Positions 26,311 through 34,385 of a stretch of 64,000 bases of DNA are shown here, in pieces. Source of the stretch: Streptomyces mirabilis (lineage in GTDB: Bacteria > Actinomycetota > Actinomycetes > Streptomycetales > Streptomycetaceae); NCBI RefSeq assembly GCF_039503195.1, contig NZ_JBCJKP010000001.1, positions 8,618,001 to 8,682,000 of the forward strand. The letters run 5' to 3'. Made by a program: the position numbers and the translations under genes. Position 1 is the stretch's first letter, and each line of letters opens with the position of its first letter. The notes under the pieces are model-generated. The model saw nothing but the letters and a program-made list of their open reading frames with translations, was not told the origin of the DNA and did not search any database.

Positions 26311-26347
26311 GAGCCGTGTGCGCAGGTTCGAATCCTGCCGGGGGCAC
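26311..26347 (+). other. 3' half of a tRNA gene, likely integration (att) site remnant
   Basis: The T-arm GCAGG-TTCGAATC-CTGCC is followed by the 3' acceptor strand CGGGGGC and ACC. It is preceded by GAGCCGTGTGC, which fits the anticodon-variable region. The D-arm and correct 5' acceptor are absent: the only complementary GCCCCCG is at 26221, too far away for a normal tRNA. Integrative elements leave exactly such 3' tRNA halves. The type resembles tRNA-Arg, but I am not certain. Confidence 0.6.
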
Positions 26348-26364
26348 CCTGTATGAGGCGCCCA

Positions 26365-26404
26365 AAGACCCCGGCACCAGCGGAAACGCTGAGGCCGGGG
26401 TCTT
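26365..26404 (+). terminator. Intrinsic terminator after the tRNA 3' half
   Basis: AAGACCCCGGC and GCCGGGGTCTT form an 11-bp perfect stem with an 18-nt loop. It starts 18 bp after the tRNA end, the usual place for a tRNA terminator. Confidence 0.75.
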
Positions 26405-26622
26405 CGCGTATGTGCAGGCAGATGCCGCCGAAAGCAGCCGTTTGCCAGTGATCACGTAATGACGGCGTAATGATCTTGATGGGCTTCACGGCAGGTCAAA
26501 AGGCGTTTCGCAAGGTTCTGACCGTAACCGTGTGGACCACCTGTGGACAGGCCGGAGTCCCGGACCGCTCGCAGCCCGGGGCTCCAGCATTCGATCTGTC
26601 ATGTCGGAGACGTCGTTCGAGA

Positions 26623-26958
26623 TCAGATCGACGAGTTGTTGATCTGCTCACGGGTCAGTCGCACCGGCTCACCGGTGGTGTTGTCAAACCGGCGCCTCAC
26701 CAGGATGCTGAACCCGAGATCATGCAGAGCCATCTCGGCGACGTTGGTGTTCGCCGGGTCCCGACCCTTCAGCGCGTTCCGCACGAGCACGAGTGCGGGA
26801 ACGTTCTTCCCGCTGACCACCGCGAGCACGTCGTACTTCTCGTCTTCGGGCGTATGCAGGGCAGCGACAGCGACGTCGGCGAGTGTAAGGACGGCTTCGC
26901 TAGCGTCCTTCAGGCGAACACGGGTCTCTGTAGGCGTACTCATGGGCTCGGGTGCCAT
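26623..26958 (-). CDS. Hypothetical protein (111 aa) beside the integrase remnant
   Basis: The protein has a mixed alpha/beta sequence (LADVAVAALHTPEDEKYDVL, then NVPALVLVRNALKG) and no membrane segment. I do not recognise a family. The ATG at 26958 follows GAGGAGACACC. Lying between an att-like site and an integrase fragment, it is probably cargo of the same element. Confidence 0.55.
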   Translation of the reverse strand: MAPEPMSTPTETRVRLKDASEAVLTLADVAVAALHTPEDEKYDVLAVVSGKNVPALVLVRNALKGRDPANTNVAEMALHDLGFSILVRRRFDNTTGEPVRLTREQINNSSI

Positions 26959-27087
26959 GGTGTCTCCTCAATCGGACCTGGCCGGATCGTTCTCCGGCTG
27001 TACAGCCCAGGAGGGTACACACCGCGACAGGCCGAAGCTCCGGACCGCTGTCAGTCCAGGGCTCCCGTATTTGATCAGGTCGTTGTG

Positions 27088-27424
27088 TCAGTCCGCTGAG
27101 TCCTCCCGGAGCCCTTGCATGATCCGGTCGTTCATCTCCTGTTCCTGGCCGTCGATGCACTTGGCGTAAATCTTCAACAGGACGTCCACCGAGTGGCCGG
27201 CGCGAGCCGCGATCTCTGGCGCAGGCACTCCGGAGTTGAGCCACTGAGAGACACCCGCGTGACGTAGGTCGTACGGCCGGAAGGCCAGGACCGAGGCCGC
27301 CTGATCCGGGACGAGCGCCAGTTCACGAGCCTGCTTCCACGCCCGCGAGTACGACGAGGCAGCGATCACGTTGCCCCGCTCACTGGAGAACAGCCGCCCG
27401 TCCTCCGCCGTGCCGAACTCGGCC
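27088..27424 (-). pseudogene. Tyrosine recombinase (integrase) C-terminal fragment
   Basis: The catalytic half of a phage/AICE-type integrase: LFSSERGNVIAASSYSRAWK, then FRPYDLRHAGVSQWLNSGVP with the R-H-x-x-R box reading LRHA, then ARAGHSVDVLLKIYAKCIDG with the final His and Tyr. The N-terminal arm-binding and core-binding domains are missing because the sequence breaks at about 27424 into a TPR gene fragment. The 3' end points at the tRNA half at 26347, the usual int-att arrangement. Confidence 0.8.
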
Positions 27425-27690
27425 AGGTCACCGACGCGCTCGCCGCGCTCCAGGGCGTGCTGAACGTCGTACGGGCCGTCGACAGCGACGTGAGCGAGGA
27501 AGCCGTGGAGCTACGGCACAACATCGGAATACTGCTGCTCGCCCAGGGCCGGGCCGTCGAAGCCCGGCAGGTCCTCGAACCGCTCCACGAGGACATGCGC
27601 ATGGTGTCCGGCCCCGACGACGAGATGACCGTCGAGATCGCCGAGGCCCTCGCCGTGATCCGCCTCGGCCTCGACGGTTCGGCTTCCTGA
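27412..27690 (+). pseudogene. TPR C-terminal fragment
   Basis: The frame AELGQVTDALAALQGVLNVV, then VELRHNIGILLLAQGRAVEA and VLEPLHEDMRMVSGPDDEMT is a run of tetratricopeptide repeats. I associate it with the end of streptomycete Ser/Thr kinase-TPR proteins. It has no start and begins within the integrase break (GCCGAACTC is shared by both). A kinase-TPR fragment lacking this C-terminus lies at 38.2-38.8 kb. Confidence 0.6.
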
Positions 27691-27769
27691 CCCGGGTCCT
27701 CCAGGAGCGGCATCGGCCAAAACCCGTCCGGCGGCCTTTTGTCGGCAGCCTGTGGCAGCATCTCGGCGC

Positions 27770-28669
27770 ATGGGTGGGAGAGAGAACAGCGACGAGGCGT
27801 ACGTGCTCGATCTGTGTGACGAGGTCCTCGGCGAGCAGGGTCTTCGGCAGCACAGGTTCGATTGGCTGCTCGGCGATGCAGGAGCCGCAGGGCGGCGGAC
27901 CAGGCTACCGGTCGACAGCTACTGGCCTGGGCGCAAGCTCGTCGTGGAGTACCGCGAGATGCAGCACGACCAGCCCACGCCGTTCTTCGACAAGCCTGGG
28001 CGCCTGACGGTGAGTGGCATAGAGCGAGGCGAGCAGCGGGCTCTATACGACGCACGACGCGACGCGGAGATCCCCGCTCACGGCCTGCACCTGCTGGTGA
28101 TCCGGCCCGCCGACCTGGACGCCAACAGCCGGGGCAGACTGCACCGGAAGGACCGCACCGGCGACCTAAAGGCGGTGCGCAGCCTTCTCGCCGCAGCACG
28201 GGGAACGGACCCGTCACCGCGGACCAGTTGGGCGAACGACGAGGACAGGGTCGTCGACGCCTTCCGGCGATGGCTGATGGTGGAAGGTTGGACCCCAATC
28301 GCACCCACAGACCCCCACACCGACATCGAGGCCGTACGAGGCGATCAGCGACTGGTCGGCGAGGCGAAGGGCCGCACCACGGGACCCGGCACCGATGCAG
28401 ACATCGCCTACGGACAACTTCTGCGCCGTATGACCGATCCGTCCCCAGATACTCGCTACGCCCTTGTCGTGCCGTCCTCCTCCGTGTCCCAAGCCTTGCG
28501 GGTGCCGCCCCCAGTGCGAAGCCTGCTCAGGATCAGCGTCTACGAGGTGACCGACGACGGCTCGGTGCGGATGCGCGAGCGTATCCCAGCGCAATCCGAG
28601 ACCTCGACGCCGCTTGGCGGCAGCCCTCAGGCTAGGAGATCGCGAGGCTGGCGTCCCTGCCCAACGTGA
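27770..28669 (+). CDS. Protein with two PD-(D/E)XK nuclease-like domains
   Basis: A 299 aa protein. Domain 1 (about 10-130) contains LPVDSYWPGRKLVVEYREMQ, a D-x(8-10)-E-x-[RK] arrangement seen in restriction-endonuclease-like folds, followed by IERGEQRALYDARRDAEIPA. Domain 2 (about 155-275) has DIEAVRGDQRLVGEAKGRT, a textbook D...ExK site, then a sheet strand YALVVPSS. Both lie in a mobile zone, which suggests DNA processing or defence; that is inference. The C-terminus beyond SVRMRERIP may be altered, because the frame runs into the 5' edge of an XRE remnant. Confidence 0.65.
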   Translation: MGGRENSDEAYVLDLCDEVLGEQGLRQHRFDWLLGDAGAAGRRTRLPVDSYWPGRKLVVEYREMQHDQPTPFFDKPGRLTVSGIERGEQRALYDARRDAEIPAHGLHLLVIRPADLDANSRGRLHRKDRTGDLKAVRSLLAAARGTDPSPRTSWANDEDRVVDAFRRWLMVEGWTPIAPTDPHTDIEAVRGDQRLVGEAKGRTTGPGTDADIAYGQLLRRMTDPSPDTRYALVVPSSSVSQALRVPPPVRSLLRISVYEVTDDGSVRMRERIPAQSETSTPLGGSPQARRSRGWRPCPT

Positions 28670-28914
28670 GCGTTCAGGTACTGCCCCAGACGCTGCGCGG
28701 ATACCTCTCCGTGCACGACTTCACGATCCTGCACCTGGACGACGGAATGCCGACCTCGGTGCAGGTGGACAACGCGTGGAGCGCCACGTCGGTATCCGAC
28801 AAGCCACGCGAGGTTGGACGGTTCACCCGCAAGTTCAACGCCCTCACGGCGTCCGCGCTGCCGCCGGAGGACACGCCAGCGTTCCTGCAGCAACTCACGC
28901 GAGAGATCACCTGA
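28636..28914 (+). pseudogene. XRE/DUF5753 regulator, C-terminal fragment
   Basis: EIARLASLPNVSVQVLPQTL and VHDFTILHLDDG match the end of the DUF5753 domain found in Streptomyces XRE regulators paired with DUF397 genes. The helix-turn-helix and the first two thirds of DUF5753 are missing, and a stop lies just upstream of 28636. The stop overlaps the DUF397 start (TGATG), as in intact pairs. Confidence 0.75.
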
Positions 28915-29147
28915 TGACCCACACCCGTACCCACATGGCCCCCGAGTTCACCGCCGCCGGAGCGCGATGGTTCAAGTCGTCGTACTCCGACGGCGCCGGG
29001 AACAACTGCGTCGAGATCGCCGACCTCACCGACACGGCGTACGCCGGCGTCGCCATCCGCGACAGCAAGGACCCCCAGGGGCCTGCGCTGCTCGTGGGCC
29101 GGGCGTCGTTCGCCATATTCGTCCGGGGCGTCCGCCCAGGTCGGTAG
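28914..29147 (+). CDS. DUF397 family protein
   Basis: A 77 aa protein with the hallmark ARWFKSSYSDGAGNNCVEIA and VAIRDSKDPQGPALLVGRAS, then FAIFVRGVR. DUF397 proteins act as small partners of XRE/DUF5753 regulators in development and antibiotic control in Streptomyces. The regulator half of this pair is broken, so the protein is an orphan here. Confidence 0.88.
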   Translation: MTHTRTHMAPEFTAAGARWFKSSYSDGAGNNCVEIADLTDTAYAGVAIRDSKDPQGPALLVGRASFAIFVRGVRPGR

Positions 29148-29282
29148 GAAGGACAGCCGCACACAGGTCGAGTCGAAGCACAAGGAACCACCGCACGGTG
29201 GGGTGCCTGGTGCCACTCGCCCACTGGGCCCCACGACTGAGGGTGGCTCTCCCCAGGAGACCGGGGACAGCCACCCGGCGGC

Positions 29283-29597
29283 ACGGACATCGACGGGGAC
29301 GGCGGCCTGAGGCAGGACAACGAGGCGGCGCGGGCCGTCGTCGCGCGCTGCGCCGCGACCGATCCTCGGCTGGCGGACGCCCGGGTCGTGGAGCCTCGGG
29401 TGGGCCCTCGGCCGACGCGGTCGGAGGTGAGGGTCGAGACCGACTCCCGTGGCGGTGCGACCCCCGTGGTCCGCAACTATGGGCATGGAGGTGCTGGGGT
29501 GACGCTGTCTTGGGGGTACGCGCGGGAGGCCGCGGGACTGGTGGCCGCATCGTTTCCGGAGAAGTCTGAACGGCCGCTCGCCTCGTCAGTCGCGTAG
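29283..29597 (+). pseudogene. D-amino-acid oxidase-like C-terminal fragment
   Basis: VVRNYGHGGAGVTLSWGYAR is the conserved FAD-binding tail of D-amino-acid/glycine oxidases. Upstream VVEPRVGPRPTRSEVRVE is the preceding strand. The Rossmann FAD motif and all the middle are missing. Its stop overlaps the end of the immunity gene on the other strand. Confidence 0.75.
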
Positions 29598-30260
29598 ACG
29601 GTGCGTGATGATGCCCTGGATGTCGGTGAGCCACTGGCGCAGGGAGACGCCCTCGGGTGGGTAGACCATGAGACCCAGGATCTGTGTGGCGCGGTCGAGC
29701 TCGCTGTCCGATTCGATCAGGGACAGGAAGGAATCGATCTCCCTGGCAGTCGCGGCGAACATTTCTCGGGGGTTCCCGGTGAAGTAGTCGTCGAGGGCTT
29801 CCCTGTGCGACGCGTAGAACCGCGAGTAGTCCTGGTGGAAGTATCCAGCCAGGAGATGACCGAGCTCGGGGAACTGCTTTCGCCATTCCCAGTCCGTCTG
29901 CGGAAGGGCGGACTGTTTGTAGGCGCCGCCCTTGTTGATCCGCACGAGATGCGCACGGATGACTGTGAGGCATTGCTCAACCGTGACGCCTGCCGGAGGC
30001 TCGATCTGCGGCAGGACGTCCACATCGTCGGCGATTTCGTCGCTGAACAGGCCGACCTGCAGCAGATCGTCGATCTCGTCGATCACGACGTCCAGCAGAC
30101 CGGGTGTCCCGATCCCTTGACGTACGTACGCCTGCAGGGCTGGCCCCGCCGCCTCGGAGGTGTCGGTGAAGGTCCAGCCTGCGGAGGCGTACGAGTCGAG
30201 CAGCTCATGAAGCTCCGGGAAGCGCTCGTCCCTCAGCAGGTAGTCATCGGGCAGGTTCAT
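29586..30260 (-). CDS. CdiI-type immunity protein with two repeat domains
   Basis: A 224 aa cytoplasmic protein. The C-terminal half (about 125-215) matches the CdiI_2 immunity domain: FPELGHLLAGYFHQDY, then EIDSFLSLIESDSELDRATQ and PPEGVSLRQWLTDIQ. The N-terminal half (about 8-105) is a diverged copy of the same unit: RFPELHELLDSYASAGWTF, then VVIDEIDDLLQVG and PAGVTVEQCLTVIRAHL. It should neutralise the RNase toxin encoded 16 bp upstream. The duplication may widen specificity or let it bind two toxin molecules. Confidence 0.8.
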   Translation of the reverse strand: MNLPDDYLLRDERFPELHELLDSYASAGWTFTDTSEAAGPALQAYVRQGIGTPGLLDVVIDEIDDLLQVGLFSDEIADDVDVLPQIEPPAGVTVEQCLTVIRAHLVRINKGGAYKQSALPQTDWEWRKQFPELGHLLAGYFHQDYSRFYASHREALDDYFTGNPREMFAATAREIDSFLSLIESDSELDRATQILGLMVYPPEGVSLRQWLTDIQGIITHRLRD

Positions 30261-30276
30261 GGACTGACTCTTGCTC

Positions 30277-31551
30277 TCAGGTCTTCGGATAGGCGGTGTG
30301 GATACGAAAGCCGCTGGGCATGTCGGGGTCGCGGCGCACGAGGACGAAGACTTGGTGCACGTTGTGAGGACCCGTACCCCGGATGAAATCCTCTCGGGAC
30401 ATGCTACGGCCGGTGACCTCTTGGCCGAAGTCGACCTGGAGTTCCAGCTCCCTCTTGGTGGTCTTCTCCAGCCAGCGCTTCACTTGCTGCTGTCTGATTA
30501 GCAGAGCCCGGTCCGTGAGCTGCTGGGCGGAGCTCTCACTGAGGAAGCTCGAGCTTCCGGTGATGCCCTTGTCAGCGCGCATCCGGGTCCGTAGCTCGCG
30601 GTCTGTCTTCTCGACGTGCCGCTCTATCGTGTGGGCGCCCTTCTGGCCTTCGTCCCCAGCCAGGTCCGCCCGGTATTTCGGCTTAACCGGCCCCTTGCGC
30701 TTACTGCGAGGCCAGGCACTGGGTTCCCCGTCACCATCGCGAAGCAGCATGCCGAGGTCGTCGGCGCCTGCGGTCAGGCCGCCGGGCATGGCCAGCTGAG
30801 GGCTCAGGCCGGGTATGCGGACGCCGCCCAGAAGTTCCGTCCAGCCGCCCGCGTTCTGGGCGGCCCGGAAGGTGGCACCGGCTCCGCCGAGGAGGCCGCC
30901 GGTGAGGGCGCCGTACACACCGGCCTGTTGTGCCTCGTCGAGGTTGAGGCCGCCACTCTGCTCGCCCGTCGCGATCGCGATCGGTTGGGCGACGGCGAGA
31001 TCGACGGTGATGGACTCGATGCCCGCGATGGCGGTGGTGGCCAGGGTGGTGCCCGCGATGGACGCGACCTCGGCAGTGACCGCGACACCCAGAGTGCTGG
31101 CGAGTTCGGTGACCGTTGTCGCGGCGGCGAGGGCGGCGCCCTCGGAGAGGCCCCCGGTGAAGAGGGCCAGACCGGTGCCCACGAGGATGGTCCCGCCGAC
31201 GATCTCCAGCTCGTGTTCGAGCTTCTTCTTCGCCCCGTGCACGGCGTCCGCGTACGCGTCCAGCGCCTTGGCCATGTCGCGGGCGGCGTCGGACAGGTCC
31301 TTGAGCCAGCCGTGCTTGTCGTAGTAGTAGCGGCGCCAGAACGGGTCGTCGAAGGCGGAGATCGCCTCGCCCTTGTTGTTCTCGATCAACGATCGGGCGG
31401 CCTTGTTCGCGGCGGCGGTGACGTCCTCGACGTCGTCGGCGAAGATCCGCCACGCCTTCGCGGCGTCCCGCAGCCCGCCCTCGTCGGCGTCCGGCCACCA
31501 CATGCCGGTGACGTCCTGGAGGATCTTTCGGGCCTTGTCCGCGACGCTCAC
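30277..31551 (-). CDS. Polymorphic toxin with C-terminal CdiA-CT RNase A-like domain
   Basis: A 424 aa protein. Residues 1-110 are a helical WXG/LXG-like export region (GLRDAAKAWRIFADDVEDVT). Residues 115-200 are Gly/Ala-rich and hydrophobic. Residues 306-424 match the bacterial CdiA-CT RNase A domain: AHTIERHVEKTD with His307 and His312, SSFLSESSAQQLTDRAL, then PSGFRIHTAYP with His418. It should cut RNA in neighbouring cells after export, probably by an ESX/type VII route. The GTG start overlaps the WXG100-like gene by GTGA, and the immunity gene follows. Confidence 0.82.
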   Translation of the reverse strand: MSVADKARKILQDVTGMWWPDADEGGLRDAAKAWRIFADDVEDVTAAANKAARSLIENNKGEAISAFDDPFWRRYYYDKHGWLKDLSDAARDMAKALDAYADAVHGAKKKLEHELEIVGGTILVGTGLALFTGGLSEGAALAAATTVTELASTLGVAVTAEVASIAGTTLATTAIAGIESITVDLAVAQPIAIATGEQSGGLNLDEAQQAGVYGALTGGLLGGAGATFRAAQNAGGWTELLGGVRIPGLSPQLAMPGGLTAGADDLGMLLRDGDGEPSAWPRSKRKGPVKPKYRADLAGDEGQKGAHTIERHVEKTDRELRTRMRADKGITGSSSFLSESSAQQLTDRALLIRQQQVKRWLEKTTKRELELQVDFGQEVTGRSMSREDFIRGTGPHNVHQVFVLVRRDPDMPSGFRIHTAYPKT

Positions 31552-31916
31552 TTGTCGTGGCCGGTCGAGTCGGCGCCTGTGGAGTCGTGTTCGACGCTGA
31601 TCCTGGTGAACATGGCGCGGATCAGTTCTTCGTTGTCGATGTGGCCGTCGGCCATGTCCGACATGGCCTCGTGGATGCTGGCCAGGCCCTCCACCAGAAT
31701 CTTGGTGGACTGCTTGATCTGCGTGAAGTGGGGCCCGTACGCCTTGTGGAAGTCCGTGCCCTGGTCATCGTCGCCCCACGGGGCGCCGGCCTCGGACAGC
31801 GCGGTCTTCAGCTTGGTGAGTGCGTGAGCGAGGTCGCCGCTCTGATGGTGGAAGTGGGGTGCGGTCGCCTTGATGTCGGCGATCTTGATGTCGAGTATCT
31901 CGCCCTTGTCGCCCAT
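31548..31916 (-). CDS. WXG100-like partner of the toxin
   Basis: A 122 aa all-helical protein (IKATAPHFHHQSGDLAHALT, then GAPWGDDDQGTDFHKAYGPH with a W-G-D turn, then STKILVEGLASIHEAMSDMA). This is the helix-WxG/D-helix plan of ESX substrates. It is the first gene of the toxin operon and is likely the export partner or chaperone. The ATG at 31916 is separated by 161 bp from a divergent phage-like gene. Confidence 0.75.
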   Translation of the reverse strand: MGDKGEILDIKIADIKATAPHFHHQSGDLAHALTKLKTALSEAGAPWGDDDQGTDFHKAYGPHFTQIKQSTKILVEGLASIHEAMSDMADGHIDNEELIRAMFTRISVEHDSTGADSTGHDK

Positions 31917-32077
31917 GACTTGGCGTCTGCCCCTCCGTCGGCTGCCCGGTCATACGACGTTAGTCGCCGACCGCGATTCGCGAATGTGTGCGATGCAAAG
32001 GCGAGGCAAAGATCCTTTCGAGGGAGGTGAGTTCTCTCACTGGCCGCCCTTCGAACGCGCGCGAGTAGGCTCCGCCG

Positions 32078-32440
32078 GTGACGACACCACATCGCTTCCA
32101 GATGACCTTCGATGGCCGTGCCTACGCCGTCGCCGTGAACGGACGTGACGTGAGCGACCAGGTCGCTGCTGTCGATGTGCACGCCAACCCGCATGATCTG
32201 CCGCGTGTCGTGCTGCATCTCCGGCCCACCGGGACGTGGCCGGCCGAACTGGACGTGCTGGCACGGGTGGAGGTCGGCGTGCCCGCCGAGCCGGGCGCGG
32301 CGGCTGCCGCGTTCCTCGACGCGTTGGATCCGCTTGAGGTGGAACGTGCCGCGCTCGCGCGGCCGGACCTGGAGAACGTACCGGGCGGCGGGACAGCCGC
32401 CGTGCTGCGGCAGTTGACGGAGTGGGCTCGTGGCGCTTGA
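32078..32440 (+). CDS. Phage-type hypothetical protein
   Basis: A 120 aa protein (FQMTFDGRAYAVAVNGRDVS, then ANPHDLPRVVLHLRPTGTWP). It precedes the DUF6093 gene here, as I recall for related streptomycete prophages. The role is unknown; a head-tail or neck function is inferred from position. The GTG start at 32078 is used; the end overlaps the next gene by 11 bp. Confidence 0.6.
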   Translation: MTTPHRFQMTFDGRAYAVAVNGRDVSDQVAAVDVHANPHDLPRVVLHLRPTGTWPAELDVLARVEVGVPAEPGAAAAAFLDALDPLEVERAALARPDLENVPGGGTAAVLRQLTEWARGA

Positions 32441-32846
32441 TCTCTCCGGTGTGCGCCGGGTCGTGGAGGGGATGCTCGACGACGAGCTGGAGGTGTGGCG
32501 GGACCCCAGTGGCCGTACGGACGATGTTCTCGACGAGAACACGGGTGAGCTGAAGTCCGCTGAGGCGGATGGCGCCCTCGTATGGGCGGGGGCCGGTGCC
32601 ATCGTGCCCCTCGGGCAGCCCGCGAACACGGCCCCGCTGGACGGCTCGGTCGCTGCGCTTTCCGCAACCACCGCGTATCAAGCCCTGCTGCCGCTCGACG
32701 CTCCGCAGACCCGGGAAGATGACGTGATCGCGGTGCACGGTTCGACCCGGGATGCCCAGCTCGTCGGGCGTCGCTTCCGGGTGGCGGACGCCAATGTCGG
32801 GACCTTCGCCGTGGTGCGGGTCGTGCGGCTCCAGGTGGTGGACTGA
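32430..32846 (+). CDS. DUF6093-like phage head-tail joining protein
   Basis: A 138 aa protein. LDLSGVRRVVEGMLDDELEV followed by TAYQALLPLDAPQTREDDVI and VGRRFRVADANVGTFAVVRV matches the small connector proteins of actinobacterial phages. It is intact and overlaps both neighbours (TGATG at its end), so the operon structure survives although the following genes are broken. Confidence 0.65.
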   Translation: MALDLSGVRRVVEGMLDDELEVWRDPSGRTDDVLDENTGELKSAEADGALVWAGAGAIVPLGQPANTAPLDGSVAALSATTAYQALLPLDAPQTREDDVIAVHGSTRDAQLVGRRFRVADANVGTFAVVRVVRLQVVD

Positions 32847-33274
32847 TGGCAGCGAATCCGCATCCGAACGCCCACCCGGACGCCGCGGCCTTCCGAGACC
32901 CGATCGAACTCGCCGCCGCGCTCGCGCGGACGGGTCCGGCGGTAAGGGCCCGGACGCGGGCAATCACGCGGCACCACGCCATGTTGCTGCGAGTCCGTAT
33001 TCAGAAGAACGCCTCGGGGTGACCCACGCCGAACGTGATCACCGGGCGGTACCGGGCGTCGTGGGATGTGAAGGTAACCGTCGCCGGGGGCCAGGCGACA
33101 GCGGTGGTGTTCACCGACGCACCACAGCAGCGGCGGCTGGAGTACGGGTTCGTGGGCGTGGACCGGCTGGGGCGGCAGTACCGGCAGCCGCCGTATCCGC
33201 ACATCGAGCCCGCGTTCCAGCGGACCCGGCCCGACTATCTGGAGGCGCTGCGTACGGGGGCGTTGCCGCGATGA
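32846..33274 (+). pseudogene. HK97 gp10-like phage protein with premature stop
   Basis: The frame starts at the TGATG overlap (MAANPHPNAHPDAAAFRDPI) and reads RVRIQKNASG, then TGA at 33020, where CGA (Arg) is expected. It continues in the same frame as PTPNVITGRYRASWDV to the stop at 33272. A single base change explains the interruption. The protein is a minor capsid/tail component of the gp10 type. Confidence 0.7.
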
Positions 33275-33701
33275 CGATTCCTCGGCTGCCGCTCACCCGC
33301 GCCATCGTGGCCGTGCTCGCCGAGGGAACGGGGCGGCCGTGTGGGCTTGGGGTGCTGCCGCGGGCGGTGGGCGGGGAACCGGCGGACTTTCCATCCTCGA
33401 CAGCCTGCCCGGGGAGTTCTCGGGCCCGTCGTTCGCCGACTGGCATGCGGACGGCGCCTGGACGTACCAGGTGACCAGCGTGGGGGAGCGGGCCGATCAG
33501 GTGCAATGGCTCGCCGACAGGGTCCGTGCGGTGCTCTTCGACCGTACGGCGAACGGCTGGCGTACGGAGGTCGAAGTCCCCAGAATGCGGGTGATCGACC
33601 GGGAGTTGACCGTCGACCCCGGTGGAGATCCGGTTGACGGTTCGCAGGGCGATATCGTTTCCTACGTGCAGCGGTTCACGGTCACCGTGACACCTGCCTG
33701 A
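33271..33701 (+). pseudogene. Phage tail-terminator-like protein, frameshifted
   Basis: The ATG overlaps the previous stop (ATGA). The first frame gives TIPRLPLTRAIVAVLAEGTG to GGEPADFP. A deletion near 33392 shifts to SILDSLPGEFSGPSFADWHA and WLADRVRAVLFDR, running to the stop at 33699. Both parts belong to one phage tail completion protein. Confidence 0.7.
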
Positions 33702-33774
33702 TCTTCCTCTCACCGCGGAGCCACGCGGACGCCCGGCCGATGAGCCCGGCGCGGTTCTCTCCTTCGGAGTGCCC

Positions 33775-34262
33775 GTGGCTCAGCAGCGCTTCATGCGGCG
33801 CGGCATCACCAAGATTCTCTGGTTGAAGAACGTCGCTGCCGCGACCAGGATCCCCACCCGTGCGGAGCTCTCCGCCCCGAACTCCACCGACCTGACCGAG
33901 GCGATGAGCGATGTCGACGGCTGGTCGCTGACGAACGAGTCGATCGAGACGCCCGACATGGTGTCGACGTTCTCCTCCTCCATCCCCGGCAACGACAAGG
34001 CCGACAACTCCTCGATCACCTTCTACGAGGACCAGCTCAGCGACGCCGTCGAGACGCTGCTGCCCAAGGGCGCCGTCGGCTATGTGGTGTTCCTGCGCAG
34101 GGGCGACATCACCGGCTCGAAGTCCCTGGACAGTAGGTGGCCTCGCGCACCCCGCAATACAACGCGGGCAACGAGGCCGCGAAGTTCCAGGCGGTCTTCT
34201 CGATCACCTCACCGCCGACACTCGATGCCGCCGTGCCCGCCGCCTCCGGAGGGGGCGGCTGA
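33775..34262 (+). pseudogene. Phage major tail (tube) protein, frameshifted
   Basis: The GTG at 33775 follows CGGAGTGCCC. The first frame reads FMRRGITKILWLKNVAAATR to YVVFLRRGDITGSKSLD. A deletion near 34132 moves to VASRTPQYNAGNEAAKFQAV and ends AASGGGG at 34260. The pattern is that of siphovirus tail tube proteins. A further start at 34262 (MASRPPAFLGVVARVAAG) is the truncated next gene; the phage block ends there. Confidence 0.7.
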
Positions 34263-34385
34263 TGGCCAGCAGGCCGCCCGCTTTCCTTGGCGTTGTGGCC
34301 CGGGTGGCTGCCGGGTCCGCCGGTGCCCCGGCTTTCACCGGTCGACCCTGTCCGGCGCCGGTCGCACTGGCACGGGGCGTCGGCG

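Noticed and set aside
26221..26347. A complete tRNA using GCCCCCG at 26221 as 5' acceptor strand
   Set aside because: The pairing with CGGGGGC is perfect, but the span is 127 nt, there is no D-arm, and an intron of that kind is not expected. A tRNA 3' half is more likely.
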